Below the pieces are notes generated by a model that did no database searches, was not told where the DNA came from, and saw nothing but the letters and a program-made list of their open reading frames with translations. Below are positions 51,077 to 60,328 of a DNA stretch of 64,000 bases, one piece after another (position 1 is the stretch's first letter; each line of letters begins with the position of its first letter). The stretch is from assembly GCF_022511585.1 (NCBI RefSeq), contig NZ_JAKWBN010000009.1, positions 1-64,000 of the forward strand, read 5' to 3'. The position numbers and the translations under genes were made by a program. Origin of the DNA: Shimazuella soli (GTDB taxonomy: Bacteria; Bacillota; Bacilli; Thermoactinomycetales; Thermoactinomycetaceae).

Positions 51077-52210
51077 TTGTTAATTGAAACACCATGTTTC
51101 ATTGTAAAAGAAGATATTCTAAATGAGAATTTGGAAAACCTCAAACAAGGGGCTTCTTTGTTTAAGAAATCTATCCTTTCTTATTCAGTTAAAACAAACC
51201 CATTACCTTGGTTGATAGATTACTTTAAAGAACATGACTTATATGCTGAAGTGGTTTCGGATGAAGAATACAAATATGTTTTATCTAAGGGATATGAAAG
51301 AGAAAAGATCATTTTTAATGGACCCATTAAATCAAGGGAAAATTTTCTGGAAGCTGTTAGTACTGATAGCATAGTTAATATCGATTCTATGAGAGAAATC
51401 AAATGGATAACAGAAATGTCTACAAGAAGCAAAGTTGGGTTACGGGTTAATGTATATAATGAAGATTTAACAGGTTTGATTTACCCAGAAAGTAGATTTG
51501 GATTTTCTTATGAGAATGGTGATATAAAACGAATAATCGATATTTTTAATAGGACTAACACATCAATCAAAGGGCTTCATTTCCATCTTAATAAGAAAGA
51601 CAGATCAGTACAGACATATGAATATATCTCTAACTTAGCTATCCGTATCATAAATGAATTCGGTTTAGATCTAGATTACATTGATTTTGGTGGAGGATTT
51701 TTAGGTGGCAGGGGATATGATTTCTCAGATTATACAAAAGTAATCAAGGAACAATTTGAGAAAAGCCAAATAAATGTGGATGAAATTTGCATGATATTTG
51801 AACCAGGTGCGGCTTTGGTCGCTACATCAATCGATTTTATGATGAAAATTGTTGATAAAAAGATCATAAATCATAACATCTATCTCACTGCAGATGGCAG
51901 CAGAATTTACACTGATCCTACGATAACAAGTAAAAGGTATAAATATGAAATTAACACTGCCAGTGATGATTTTATATCTCAAAAACAGATTATCTGTGGG
52001 TTCACATGTATGGAAAACGACAGAATAATGGAATTTAATGGAGGAAAAAGATTAGAAGAAAATGACACCATATTAATTAAGGATATTGGTGCTTATACTA
52101 TGTCTCTATCTCCAATATTCATACTCGGTCCCCCTAGAGTTTACTTACTTAACAAAAACAGTGAATACAAACTGGTTCGCAAAAATAAGGAGTTAACTGG
52201 ATTTTTCTAA
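51077..52210 (+). CDS. PLP-dependent decarboxylase (LysA/Orn-DAP-Arg family)
   Basis: A 377-aa alanine-racemase-fold enzyme, TTG 51077 behind AGAGAGGTGAAACA. The PLP lysine lies in SYSVKTNPLPW; GLHFHLNKKD, DYIDFGGGFLGG and FEPGAALVATS bind the cofactor phosphate. The second-domain Cys box appears as CGFTCMENDRIM. It is shorter than typical LysA (about 415-440 aa). It decarboxylates an amino acid, probably to prepare or trim the building block of the cluster product. It is the first gene of a tightly packed operon (gaps of 14, 4 and 8 bp, plus one overlap). Confidence 0.85.
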   Translation: MLIETPCFIVKEDILNENLENLKQGASLFKKSILSYSVKTNPLPWLIDYFKEHDLYAEVVSDEEYKYVLSKGYEREKIIFNGPIKSRENFLEAVSTDSIVNIDSMREIKWITEMSTRSKVGLRVNVYNEDLTGLIYPESRFGFSYENGDIKRIIDIFNRTNTSIKGLHFHLNKKDRSVQTYEYISNLAIRIINEFGLDLDYIDFGGGFLGGRGYDFSDYTKVIKEQFEKSQINVDEICMIFEPGAALVATSIDFMMKIVDKKIINHNIYLTADGSRIYTDPTITSKRYKYEINTASDDFISQKQIICGFTCMENDRIMEFNGGKRLEENDTILIKDIGAYTMSLSPIFILGPPRVYLLNKNSEYKLVRKNKELTGFF

Positions 52211-52224
52211 AAAGGGGAGAAGTT

Positions 52225-52950
52225 ATGTTTGAATATGAAAAAAAAGATATTGTAGATAGATACGTGCAGGATGTTAATAAAATCGGACTATGGAGTTCAG
52301 AGAAAGAAATCTTCACCAAATTTATTCATAAAGATGATTCTATTCTTGATTTAGGATGTGGAGCAGGAAGAACTACATTTAACCTGTACAATATGGGATA
52401 TACAAATATTGAAGGTATAGATTTATCTGTCGATCTTATTAATGAAGCAAAGAAACTAGCTGATGCGATGGATTGCAATATTTCGTTTAGCCATATGGAT
52501 GCAAGAGAATTAAAATACGATGAACAAAAATTCGATTGTGTGTTTTTTTCTTACAATGGTCTATTTACCATTCCTAAATACGAGGAACGATCAAAAGTAC
52601 TAAAAGAGGTATGGAGAGTCTTAAAAGATGATAGATTGTTCATATTTACAAGCTATGATAGAAACGGTAATTCTAAGTATTCGGATTTTTGGTTAAAGGA
52701 AAAAGAATTATGGGAAAATAATCAACACCAGAAATTTCTGTATGAGTATGGAGATAGATATGTAAAGTTTAATGAAAATGAACTTGTATTTATTCATGTT
52801 GCTGATGATTTGGAAGTTGAAAAAATGATAAAAGAACAGAATTTCAAATTGGAATATAAACAAAAGAAAAGTGAAATTTGTGCTCCAAGTCCACAGGAAA
52901 CTGGTGTTTATGGCGACTGTATTTTCTATATAGTTAGAAAAATGGGGTGA
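52225..52950 (+). CDS. class I SAM-dependent methyltransferase
   Basis: A 241-aa protein, ATG 52225 behind AAAGGGGAGAAGTT. Motif I ILDLGCGAGRTTFNLY, then EGIDLSVDLINEAKKL and FDCVFFSYNGLFTIPKY. The C-terminus contains CAPSPQETGVYGDCIFYIVR. It is small-molecule methyltransferase-like and sits inside the operon between the decarboxylase and an ANT-like protein, so it probably methylates a pathway intermediate. Confidence 0.82.
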   Translation: MFEYEKKDIVDRYVQDVNKIGLWSSEKEIFTKFIHKDDSILDLGCGAGRTTFNLYNMGYTNIEGIDLSVDLINEAKKLADAMDCNISFSHMDARELKYDEQKFDCVFFSYNGLFTIPKYEERSKVLKEVWRVLKDDRLFIFTSYDRNGNSKYSDFWLKEKELWENNQHQKFLYEYGDRYVKFNENELVFIHVADDLEVEKMIKEQNFKLEYKQKKSEICAPSPQETGVYGDCIFYIVRKMG

Positions 52951-52954
52951 ATAT

Positions 52955-53794
52955 GTGAGTTTCATAGATGAGTTTTCTAGTTACGTCAACAATAACGAAG
53001 ACATGGAAATATGTTTATTGTTAGGCTCACTTGCAGATAATTCACGAAGAAGAAGTGATGATCTATCTGACTATGATTTTTTTATTGTTACACCAAAAAG
53101 TGATTATTATCTTTATCAGATTGATTGGCTGCATTTTTATGGAGAACCAGCACTTTACTTTAACGATCCTATCTCGTTAGGAACTGGAACGGAACTTAGG
53201 GTTATTTTTACAAATGAAATTGTTACAGATATTGCGATTGTGAATTTATCTCAGTTTGAGAGACTAAAAGAGAATAAAATATTTTGCGAAAAGATTTTAG
53301 GGCGAGGTTCAGTTGTAATTAAAAATAAATTAGAACCTGATATTCTTAAATATAAACTTAAAGAAGATGTTGAACTAAGCAATCTTGAGTACAAACTCAA
53401 TAGAACAATTGACGAGTTTTGGATAGATATTTATAACATTTACAAACATATTCAAAGGAAAGATTATTTCTCAGCAAAATATGCTTTCGACAGAAGGATT
53501 ACTAAATTATTGATATTTGTTTTGGAGGAATCAACTAAACTAAAGACTAATAAAGATGTGTTGTTTAATGGTAGAAGTATGAATAAATGGCTGGATGAAG
53601 AAGATTTTTTCTTAATGAATGAAATATATTCGTCGACTTCTCATGGACAATTAGTGCAAGTCATTAATAAAGCAATTTTGCTTTTTGATAACAAAATGGA
53701 CGATATCTTTAGAGAGTACAATTACTCAAAAAAGTCCAATAGAAATAAAATTGTAAACAGAATCAAGGGTAAGTTAAATGATATTGAAATCTAA
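52955..53794 (+). CDS. ANT-like nucleotidyltransferase
   Basis: A 279-aa protein, GTG 52955. LLGSLADNSRRRSDDLSDYD carries the GS-x-DxD-like nucleotidyltransferase motif (Asp-Tyr-Asp metal ligands), as in streptomycin 6-adenylyltransferases. The remainder (LSNLEYKLNRTIDEFWIDIY, FSAKYAFDRRITKLLIFVLE) is a helical substrate domain of the same family. It could adenylylate a pathway intermediate or inactivate the product as self-protection. It overlaps the isocyanide synthase gene by 17 bp. Confidence 0.8.
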   Translation: MSFIDEFSSYVNNNEDMEICLLLGSLADNSRRRSDDLSDYDFFIVTPKSDYYLYQIDWLHFYGEPALYFNDPISLGTGTELRVIFTNEIVTDIAIVNLSQFERLKENKIFCEKILGRGSVVIKNKLEPDILKYKLKEDVELSNLEYKLNRTIDEFWIDIYNIYKHIQRKDYFSAKYAFDRRITKLLIFVLEESTKLKTNKDVLFNGRSMNKWLDEEDFFLMNEIYSSTSHGQLVQVINKAILLFDNKMDDIFREYNYSKKSNRNKIVNRIKGKLNDIEI

Positions 53795-54716
53795 ACTAAA
53801 AAAATTGATTGTCTCCTACTGCCATGGTGAAAATAGGACATTAGTAGGAAAGATCATTGATGATAAATTGGAATATTTCATAAACAACGATAAGCCAATA
53901 AATTTTATTATGCCTGCTTTTCCTGGAAAGTCACCAAATTCAAATTCTACTTTTACCTCAGATATCGGACTTGAAGAAATTATTGCGTTAAAAACAATAG
54001 AGAATTTTATTTCTAGCATAAATTGTTTATATCAATATGGCTGTAAGTTTACTATCATTCATGATGGTCATCTTTTTTATGATCTAGGTATAACTAGAAC
54101 CGATGAACAATTAACCAGTTATGTAAAATCATTTATTAAACTTAAAAGCGACTCCATTATTAGTTTCACACTAAATGACTTGATGGGTAGTAATTCATTT
54201 AGTGTATCAAGAAACAAGTTTAAAAAAGAATATGTTGAATCGAATATTAACTGTCCATGTTCTAGAGATATTCAAAATGAAACCTTGTTTACCAAAAATG
54301 AATTCGCAGACAAAATTGGATATTTAAATATGAGCAAAAATCAATTACAAAAGAAATCAAAGGAAATAGCAAAAAAAGCTCTTATTCTTAAAGCAGGGCT
54401 GTCTGATCTTATTTCAAAAAATTTTGATAGGTATATTCGGCTATCTATTCATTATCAGAAAAAAGAAAGTCCCAAAATGGGAATTCAATTGATTCCTAAT
54501 GCAATTAATCATGGTACTCCTTGGTTCAATGTTTTATACAAAGCACCTAGTGGTAAGGTCATTTTAGGGAAAAAAGATTGGGATATTCCAAGTAAACAGC
54601 TAATAAATGAAAATGAACAAGGGTATCTTTACGAAATTTCTGAATCCGACTTAAAATCCTTTGAAGAAGGGCGATTTACCAGCAGAATATACTATTCTAA
54701 TAAACTAAACCGGTAG
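53778..54716 (+). CDS. isocyanide (isonitrile) synthase, PvcA/DIT1 family
   Basis: A 312-aa enzyme, ATG 53778 inside the preceding gene. Family motifs: FIMPAFPGKSPN (residues 43-54), FTIIHDGHLFYDLGI (91-105), RYIRLSIHYQ, then GTPWFNVLYKAPSGKVILGK. IsnA/PvcA enzymes convert the alpha-amine of Tyr or Trp (or related substrates) into an isocyanide, taking the carbon from ribulose-5-phosphate. Bacterial homologues usually sit beside an Fe(II)/2OG oxygenase (IsnB/PvcB) that decarboxylates and desaturates. None is seen here; a PLP decarboxylase, methyltransferases and an ANT-like enzyme are its partners. This points to a different downstream chemistry. Confidence 0.87.
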   Translation: MILKSKLKKLIVSYCHGENRTLVGKIIDDKLEYFINNDKPINFIMPAFPGKSPNSNSTFTSDIGLEEIIALKTIENFISSINCLYQYGCKFTIIHDGHLFYDLGITRTDEQLTSYVKSFIKLKSDSIISFTLNDLMGSNSFSVSRNKFKKEYVESNINCPCSRDIQNETLFTKNEFADKIGYLNMSKNQLQKKSKEIAKKALILKAGLSDLISKNFDRYIRLSIHYQKKESPKMGIQLIPNAINHGTPWFNVLYKAPSGKVILGKKDWDIPSKQLINENEQGYLYEISESDLKSFEEGRFTSRIYYSNKLNR

Positions 54717-54724
54717 GTGACGGT

Positions 54725-55747
54725 ATGATTCTTCAGTTTAATAACGAGTTGCCTTTTACCAAAGAAGAGAAGCTAAAAATAGAAAAGAGTATATATTCAG
54801 AAATGTCGATTTCAGAGAATATAGAAGAAGAGGTTTTCGCGATTGAGAAGGTTATGGAAAGGGATACAAAAATATTTGTAGAAAAAGATTATAATTCACC
54901 TCAAAATATATTCTTTATTGAGCTAGAAAATGGATATAAACTATTTGGTAGAAAAATTTTATCGATAATGAACAGGACTGGCAGATTAACATCATTGAAT
55001 TGTAGTAGGATATCAAAGGAAATGATTATTGGAATATTAAAAGAAGCAATTTATGATGAACCTAAAATAGAAATAAAATACTTTCCTATATTCAAAGGAG
55101 AAAAAATAAATATCTTCAAAAAAATAAAGCGAGACAGAATGACGAATATTCATTTTCCTTATAGATTCTATGATTTTTATACAAGAAAGGAAAGAGAATC
55201 TCCAAAAAACGGTTGGAAAGTATATGAAAATCTACCTGTGTACTTAGCGAGAGGTGAAGAACACTTTAGAAAGTATACTATCAATTTTTTATCAAAAGTT
55301 AGTGTCTTACCAAACATGGTATTTTATGATCCGGCATGCTCTTCTGGAGATTTTTTAGAGGGAATAAAAAAGCATTATAAAACAGTTACAACAATTGGAT
55401 GCGACCTGAGCATGGAAATGATAGATATAGCAAGAAATAAATTGGATGAAGTACATTGTGAAAATGCATTTTATAGTAGTTTGAAGAATGAATCTGTAGA
55501 TTATCTATTTCTTAGATTCTTAAATTTTAGAGTAGTTACTTATGAAACTGCACATAAACTGTATGATATCTTAATAGAAAAAGTCAAACCAAATGGATTT
55601 GTAATATGTTTTGGTCATACTCCAGTATTACTAGAGAAGGAATACATGCGTAGAAAAAATCTTAAACTTCTATCATGTTCAGGGTATGAAAAGGAAAATG
55701 ATAGTTTATTTCAGTACTATGTACTTAAGAAGATAAGTAATGACTGA
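54725..55747 (+). CDS. unknown N-terminal domain + SAM methyltransferase
   Basis: A 340-aa protein, ATG 54725 behind TAGGTGACGGT. Residues about 190-340 are a class I methyltransferase (NMVFYDPACSSGDFLEG, TTIGCDLSMEMIDIA, DYLFLRFLNFRVVTYE). Residues 1-180 have no recognised domain (EVFAIEKVMERDTKIFVEKD, YKLFGRKILSIMNRTGR). It follows the isocyanide synthase by 8 bp, so it is probably a pathway enzyme. An N-terminal domain that binds the substrate or a carrier is possible. Confidence 0.72.
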   Translation: MILQFNNELPFTKEEKLKIEKSIYSEMSISENIEEEVFAIEKVMERDTKIFVEKDYNSPQNIFFIELENGYKLFGRKILSIMNRTGRLTSLNCSRISKEMIIGILKEAIYDEPKIEIKYFPIFKGEKINIFKKIKRDRMTNIHFPYRFYDFYTRKERESPKNGWKVYENLPVYLARGEEHFRKYTINFLSKVSVLPNMVFYDPACSSGDFLEGIKKHYKTVTTIGCDLSMEMIDIARNKLDEVHCENAFYSSLKNESVDYLFLRFLNFRVVTYETAHKLYDILIEKVKPNGFVICFGHTPVLLEKEYMRRKNLKLLSCSGYEKENDSLFQYYVLKKISND

Positions 55748-55999
55748 TTTATAGAATTGGTTCAAAAAAGTAAAATTAGAGATCTTATATCTATTTTCTT
55801 TAGTGAAGTTGATAAACAAGACATTTGATGATAGATGTGGTAACTTTTATCATAGCTACTTTTGTTATAATAACAATGGTTTATCAACGCTGGATTGTAT
55901 CTTATACATTATTTTTAGTTAATAATACTCATACAGAGCATTTTTTGTTTTTGTTCTTATGATTAGGATGCTTATTTTTAAAAAGAGGTGTTTTAGAAA

Positions 56000-57787
56000 G
56001 TGAGACAGTACACATCAGAAGAAATAAGAAGCAAGTACCTTGACTTTTTTAAAAGCAAAAATCATCAGGTGATTCCCAATGCTTCCGTAATTCCGGAAAA
56101 TGATCCAACTTCTTTATTCACAACTGCTGGTATGCAGCCTTTGGTTCCCTATTTGTTAGGTGAGCCACATCCACAAGGTAAACGAGTTGTTAATGTACAG
56201 AGATGTATACGAACAGGTGATATCGAAGAAATTGGTGATGATACACACTGTACCTTTTTTGAGATGTTAGGAAATTGGTCTTTAGGTGATTATTTTAAGA
56301 AAGAATCCATCAGATGGAGCTGGGAGTTTTTGACTTCAGAAGAATGGCTACATATACCTAAAGAAAGACTGTTTTTTACTGTGTTTGCTGGTGATCAAGA
56401 TGTACAGAGAGACGAAGAATCATACTCTTTGTGGCTGGATTTAGGTGTAGATGCGGAGCATATTTCCTTTCAATCTAAAGAGCATAATTGGTGGGGACCA
56501 GTAGGTTCAACAGGTCCTTGCGGTCCAGATACAGAAATTTTTATTGATACAGGAAAAGAAAAATGCTCAGAATCATGTGATCCATCTTGTGACTGTGGGA
56601 AGTATCTAGAAATTTGGAACAATGTCTTTATGGAATATTATAAAAATGATAAAGGGGAATTTACTCCACTATCACAAAAGAATGTTGATACTGGAATGGG
56701 ATTGGAAAGAGTATTAGTTGCTTTAAATGGGGGTACAGTGTATAACACGGATCTATTTGAAGAGATTCTCAAGAAAATACACGAACTTTCTGATCAAAAA
56801 GATGTAAAACCTACTGAATCTAAAGATTTTAGAATTATTGCTGATCATATTAGAACAGCTACTTTCATATTAGGAGATCCGAAGGGAATAACTCCTTCAA
56901 ACGTTGATCAAGGGTATGTTCTAAGAAGGTTGATTAGAAGAGCCATTCGATACTCGAAGTTGCTGAATATCGAAGAAGGTGGCATAGCTCAAATCAGTCA
57001 AGCTGTTATAGAGAAATACAGTAGCGTATATCCTGAACTGAATGAAAATAGGGATAAAATCATTCAAGAATTGAATTTAGAAGAACAAAAATTTGGGAAA
57101 ACCATTCGTCAAGGACTAAAGGAATTTGAGAAAGTAATTAAAAGATTAGATGAAAAAACGACTGTGATTGATGGTGCCAGTGCTTTTAAATTGTATGATA
57201 CTTATGGTTTTCCAATTGAGTTAACTCAGGAATTAGCTACAGAGAAAGGTTTTACAGTTGATATTAATGAATATCAAGAACGATTTGAAGAACATCGTAA
57301 AAAATCACAAAAAGGTGCAGAACAAAAGTTTAAAGGTGGACTAGCAGATCACACAGAAGAAACAACTCGACTTCATACAGCTACTCACCTGCTGCATGAG
57401 GCATTAAGAAGAGTTTTGGGTGATTCTGTTGAGCAAAGAGGAAGTAATATTACATCTAAAAGATTAAGATTTGATTTTTCTTTTGGTCGTAAACTTCTTC
57501 CTGAAGAGATTTCAGAGGTGGAAACGATTGTTAATCAAGCTATTAAAGATGATCTAACTGTTGTCAATCAAGAGATGACTTTAGAGGAAGCAAAGCAACA
57601 AGGAGCAATTGGATTATTTGAATCAAAGTATGGTGAAATTGTAAAAGTATATTCTATTGGAGAATTCTCCAAAGAGGTTTGTGGTGGTCCACATGTTAAG
57701 CATACTGGTGAGTTAGGTACATTTAAAATTACGAAAGAAGAAAGCTCATCTAGTGGGGTAAGAAGAATTAAAGCTGTTCTCAAATAA
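56000..57787 (+). CDS. alaS: short alanyl-tRNA synthetase lacking C-Ala domain
   Basis: A 595-aa AlaRS, GTG 56000 behind AAAGAGGTG. The class II catalytic core opens LDFFKSKNHQVIPNASVIP with FTTAGMQPLVPYLLG, RCIRTGDIEEIGDDTHC and MGLERVLVALNGG. The editing domain has zinc ligands HTATH (His459, His463) and CGGPH (Cys561, His565). Full bacterial AlaRS is about 870-880 aa; here the sequence ends right after editing, so the coiled coil and C-Ala domain are absent. The open end (RIKAVLK, stop, terminator) looks natural. With a biosynthetic operon just upstream, it is a good candidate for a drug-resistant second copy giving self-immunity. Short forms of this kind also occur in CPR bacteria. Confidence 0.85.
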   Translation: MRQYTSEEIRSKYLDFFKSKNHQVIPNASVIPENDPTSLFTTAGMQPLVPYLLGEPHPQGKRVVNVQRCIRTGDIEEIGDDTHCTFFEMLGNWSLGDYFKKESIRWSWEFLTSEEWLHIPKERLFFTVFAGDQDVQRDEESYSLWLDLGVDAEHISFQSKEHNWWGPVGSTGPCGPDTEIFIDTGKEKCSESCDPSCDCGKYLEIWNNVFMEYYKNDKGEFTPLSQKNVDTGMGLERVLVALNGGTVYNTDLFEEILKKIHELSDQKDVKPTESKDFRIIADHIRTATFILGDPKGITPSNVDQGYVLRRLIRRAIRYSKLLNIEEGGIAQISQAVIEKYSSVYPELNENRDKIIQELNLEEQKFGKTIRQGLKEFEKVIKRLDEKTTVIDGASAFKLYDTYGFPIELTQELATEKGFTVDINEYQERFEEHRKKSQKGAEQKFKGGLADHTEETTRLHTATHLLHEALRRVLGDSVEQRGSNITSKRLRFDFSFGRKLLPEEISEVETIVNQAIKDDLTVVNQEMTLEEAKQQGAIGLFESKYGEIVKVYSIGEFSKEVCGGPHVKHTGELGTFKITKEESSSSGVRRIKAVLK

Positions 57788-57835
57788 TATAAAAGAGAAG
57801 CAAATTCTTTTATATTGAGAATTGGAAAATTATGA

Positions 57836-57874
57836 GTGAGTCTTGCTGTGTTAGAAGCAAGATTCACTTTTTTT
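57836..57874 (+). terminator. strong terminator after the short alaS
   Basis: GTGAGTCTTGCT (57836-57847) pairs with AGCAAGATTCAC (57856-57867, one G-U), followed by TTTTTTT. It marks the likely end of the isocyanide operon. Confidence 0.88.
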
Positions 57875-57959
57875 ATTCATAAGAGTCAAAAAAAGAGTAT
57901 ATTACTTTTTAAAAAGAGGATAATTATCATTTTTTGTAAAATTATATATAATAACTGAT

Positions 57960-58706
57960 TTGAGAAATTGCACTATACAAGAAATAAGAGTTGATTTAAA
58001 GATGAAAATGGATGCAATGGAAGCTGCGAAAAAGTTTATATCTGAAAATTATCCAGATTGTAGGGTTGCAATATTAGCAGGGAGTGTTGTACGCGGAGAA
58101 GAAACGGATCAATCGGATTTGGATATTGTTATTATTGATGATTCGATTATCTCACCCTATCGTGAATCGGTGATTGCTTATCAATGGATGATAGAGACTT
58201 TTGTAAATACATCTGAATCGTATCGAGATTTTTTTGAAAAAGACTCTAAAAGAGGACGTCCTTCTTTGCCGCAAATGTGTGTAGAGGGAATTGTTTTTCA
58301 AGATGATGGATTGGCGAAAAGAATAAAAGTTGAAGCAGAAAAACTTCTTATGCAAGGACCTGAACCTTGGACAAGGAAAGATATTGATGTAAAAAGATAT
58401 ATGATTACGGATCTGTTATTTGATTTGGAAGGATCAACAAATGAAAAAGAAGATCTGTTTATTGTAAGTAGTTTATCTATTGAAGTTCATGAATTTATCT
58501 TAAGAACGAACCGGCAATGGGTCGGGAATTCTAAGTGGATTGTTCGAGCATTACGCAATTATAGTCCAGAGTTATGTGAAGAGTTTGTAAAGGTGTATGC
58601 ATCTTTTTATAAAAATGGCGACAAACAATCTTTTATTGAGTTTGTTGATCGAATGTTAAAGCCATACGGAGGGAGGCTTTTTCAAGGGTTTTCAATTGGA
58701 AAGTGA
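57960..58706 (+). CDS. nucleotidyltransferase-domain protein
   Basis: About 248 aa from TTG 57960; ATG 58002 (MKMDAMEAAKKFI) is an equally possible start and neither has a strong ribosome binding site. ILAGSVVRGEETDQSDLDIV is the pol-beta NT motif (GS, DxD). The C-terminal half is helical (KEDLFIVSSLSIEVHEFI). It resembles ANT/KNT-like or MNT-type proteins. It is separated from the isocyanide operon by the terminator, so membership is doubtful. Confidence 0.75.
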   Translation: MRNCTIQEIRVDLKMKMDAMEAAKKFISENYPDCRVAILAGSVVRGEETDQSDLDIVIIDDSIISPYRESVIAYQWMIETFVNTSESYRDFFEKDSKRGRPSLPQMCVEGIVFQDDGLAKRIKVEAEKLLMQGPEPWTRKDIDVKRYMITDLLFDLEGSTNEKEDLFIVSSLSIEVHEFILRTNRQWVGNSKWIVRALRNYSPELCEEFVKVYASFYKNGDKQSFIEFVDRMLKPYGGRLFQGFSIGK

Positions 58707-58727
58707 AATAATATTGGAGGAATGAAG

Positions 58728-59549
58728 ATGAAAATAGACGGGCATACCCATACTCACTTCTGCCCACATGGTTCTGGAGAAGAGACGGCAAAGTTTATTG
58801 AAAAAGCAATTGAACTAGGATTTGATCGATATGTTTTAACGGAACACGCCCCATTACCTCGTTCTTTCTCCGAAGCTTTGCCATATGAGAAAGAATTGGT
58901 TCAATATTTTACTATGGAAGAAACAGAGCTTGACGACTATATAAAAGAAATGCATATGTTAAAACAAAAATACAAAGATCAAATAGAGATACGAGTAGGG
59001 TTTGAACTCGATTATTTACCGGAATACATCGATTGGACGCGAAATTTACTCCGAGAGTATCAGGGTTATATAGAAGAAACAGTCCTATCTGTACATTTTC
59101 TCAAAGGAGTAGGTGGATGGCGCTGTATAGATCATACTCCTGAGGAATTGAAAGAAAATATTGTTTTACACTATGGGGATTTTCAATCCGTACAAAAGGT
59201 TTACTATGAAACAGTCAAAGAAGCTATCCTTCAGTTCCAACCTTCCCGAATAGGTCACCTCTCTTTGTGTCAAAAATTTCAACACTATATCCAAGGTCGA
59301 ACTTCCGTTACAGAAGAAACAGAGAAAGAGATACAAGGGATTTTATTATTGTTAAAACAGAAAGACATAGCTCTGGATTTTAATACAGCTGGATTTGATA
59401 AGAAATACTGTTTGGAACCTTATCCATCAGAGTGGATTGTAAGGAAAGCTCAAGAGCTAGGAATTCCTCTTGTTTTTGGTTCCGATGCACATGCTGTAAA
59501 AGAGGTAGGACGGCATTATAACCGATATGAATCTATTTTTGGCTTTTAA
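58728..59549 (+). CDS. hisK: histidinol-phosphatase, PHP family
   Basis: A 273-aa PHP enzyme. ATG 58728 has GGAGG at 7 bp; ATG 58722 overlaps it too closely. MKIDGHTHTHFCPHGSGEE provides the first metal His residues; VLTEHAPLPRSF, FELDYLPEYID, LSVHFLKG and VFGSDAHAV complete the site. This matches Bacillus HisK, which dephosphorylates histidinol phosphate. An orphan position outside the his operon is normal for this gene in Bacillota. Confidence 0.87.
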   Translation: MKIDGHTHTHFCPHGSGEETAKFIEKAIELGFDRYVLTEHAPLPRSFSEALPYEKELVQYFTMEETELDDYIKEMHMLKQKYKDQIEIRVGFELDYLPEYIDWTRNLLREYQGYIEETVLSVHFLKGVGGWRCIDHTPEELKENIVLHYGDFQSVQKVYYETVKEAILQFQPSRIGHLSLCQKFQHYIQGRTSVTEETEKEIQGILLLLKQKDIALDFNTAGFDKKYCLEPYPSEWIVRKAQELGIPLVFGSDAHAVKEVGRHYNRYESIFGF

Positions 59550-59619
59550 CTTTAAGTGATTACAAATATCACTATTACCATAAAACCTTATTCAATAATA
59601 GGAAGCAGGTGTTATGTGT

Positions 59620-60285
59620 ATGTCCGAAAAACCAGAAGAAATGTCTAAGTTTTTCGACGATCGTGCAACAGGATACGATGAACATATGCATGGAATGTTT
59701 CAAGACTTTGACTCATTTTATAAGAAAATTTCTAAACCTATCATAGTAACCGAAAAACCCGTAAAGGTACTCGATCTTGGATGTGGGACTGGGAATCAAT
59801 TAAAAGGCATCTTTCAAAAACTCCCAAATGCTCGAGTAACAGCAATTGATCTTTCAGAAGAGATGTTAGGGAAACTAAAAGAGAAATATCCATCTTATTT
59901 AAAGCAAATAGAGATCGTGCAAGGTTCTTATTTAACTCTCCCATTTTCTGCTTGTTTCTATGATTATGTTGTCTCTGTTTACAGTCTCCATCACTTCACG
60001 AAAGATGTAAAGCGTACTTTATATGAGAAAATCAAAAAATCTCTCAAACCAGAAGGGATGTATATCGAGGGAGATTGCGTAGTTTCTGCAGACATGGAGG
60101 CACAGCTTTTGGCAAACTATCAACAATTGGTAACGAAAGAATTGTCCAACGACTTGTATCATGTTGACATTCCTTGTTCCTTGCAAACTCAAATTAATTT
60201 ACTTCAAGATGCTGGATTTTCAAAAGTGGATGTAATTTATCATGATGAAGACGAAGAAGCAGCTATTATCGTTGCACAAGTATAA
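59620..60285 (+). CDS. class I SAM-dependent methyltransferase
   Basis: About 221 aa, ATG 59620 (ATG 59614 is two codons upstream) behind GCAGGTGTT. Motifs: KVLDLGCGTGNQLKGIF, AIDLSEEMLGKLK, VVSVYSLHHFTKDVK. It is of the UbiE/Tam type. It is monocistronic in appearance and no link to the neighbours can be shown. Confidence 0.84.
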   Translation: MSEKPEEMSKFFDDRATGYDEHMHGMFQDFDSFYKKISKPIIVTEKPVKVLDLGCGTGNQLKGIFQKLPNARVTAIDLSEEMLGKLKEKYPSYLKQIEIVQGSYLTLPFSACFYDYVVSVYSLHHFTKDVKRTLYEKIKKSLKPEGMYIEGDCVVSADMEAQLLANYQQLVTKELSNDLYHVDIPCSLQTQINLLQDAGFSKVDVIYHDEDEEAAIIVAQV

Positions 60286-60328
60286 ATAAAGATAGGTTTA
60301 CAATAAAAATAGGAAGGGTTGCTTGATC

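Noticed and set aside
55748-55999. T-box riboswitch upstream of the short alaS
   Set aside because: No T-box consensus or specifier stem-loop was visible in the 250-bp leader.
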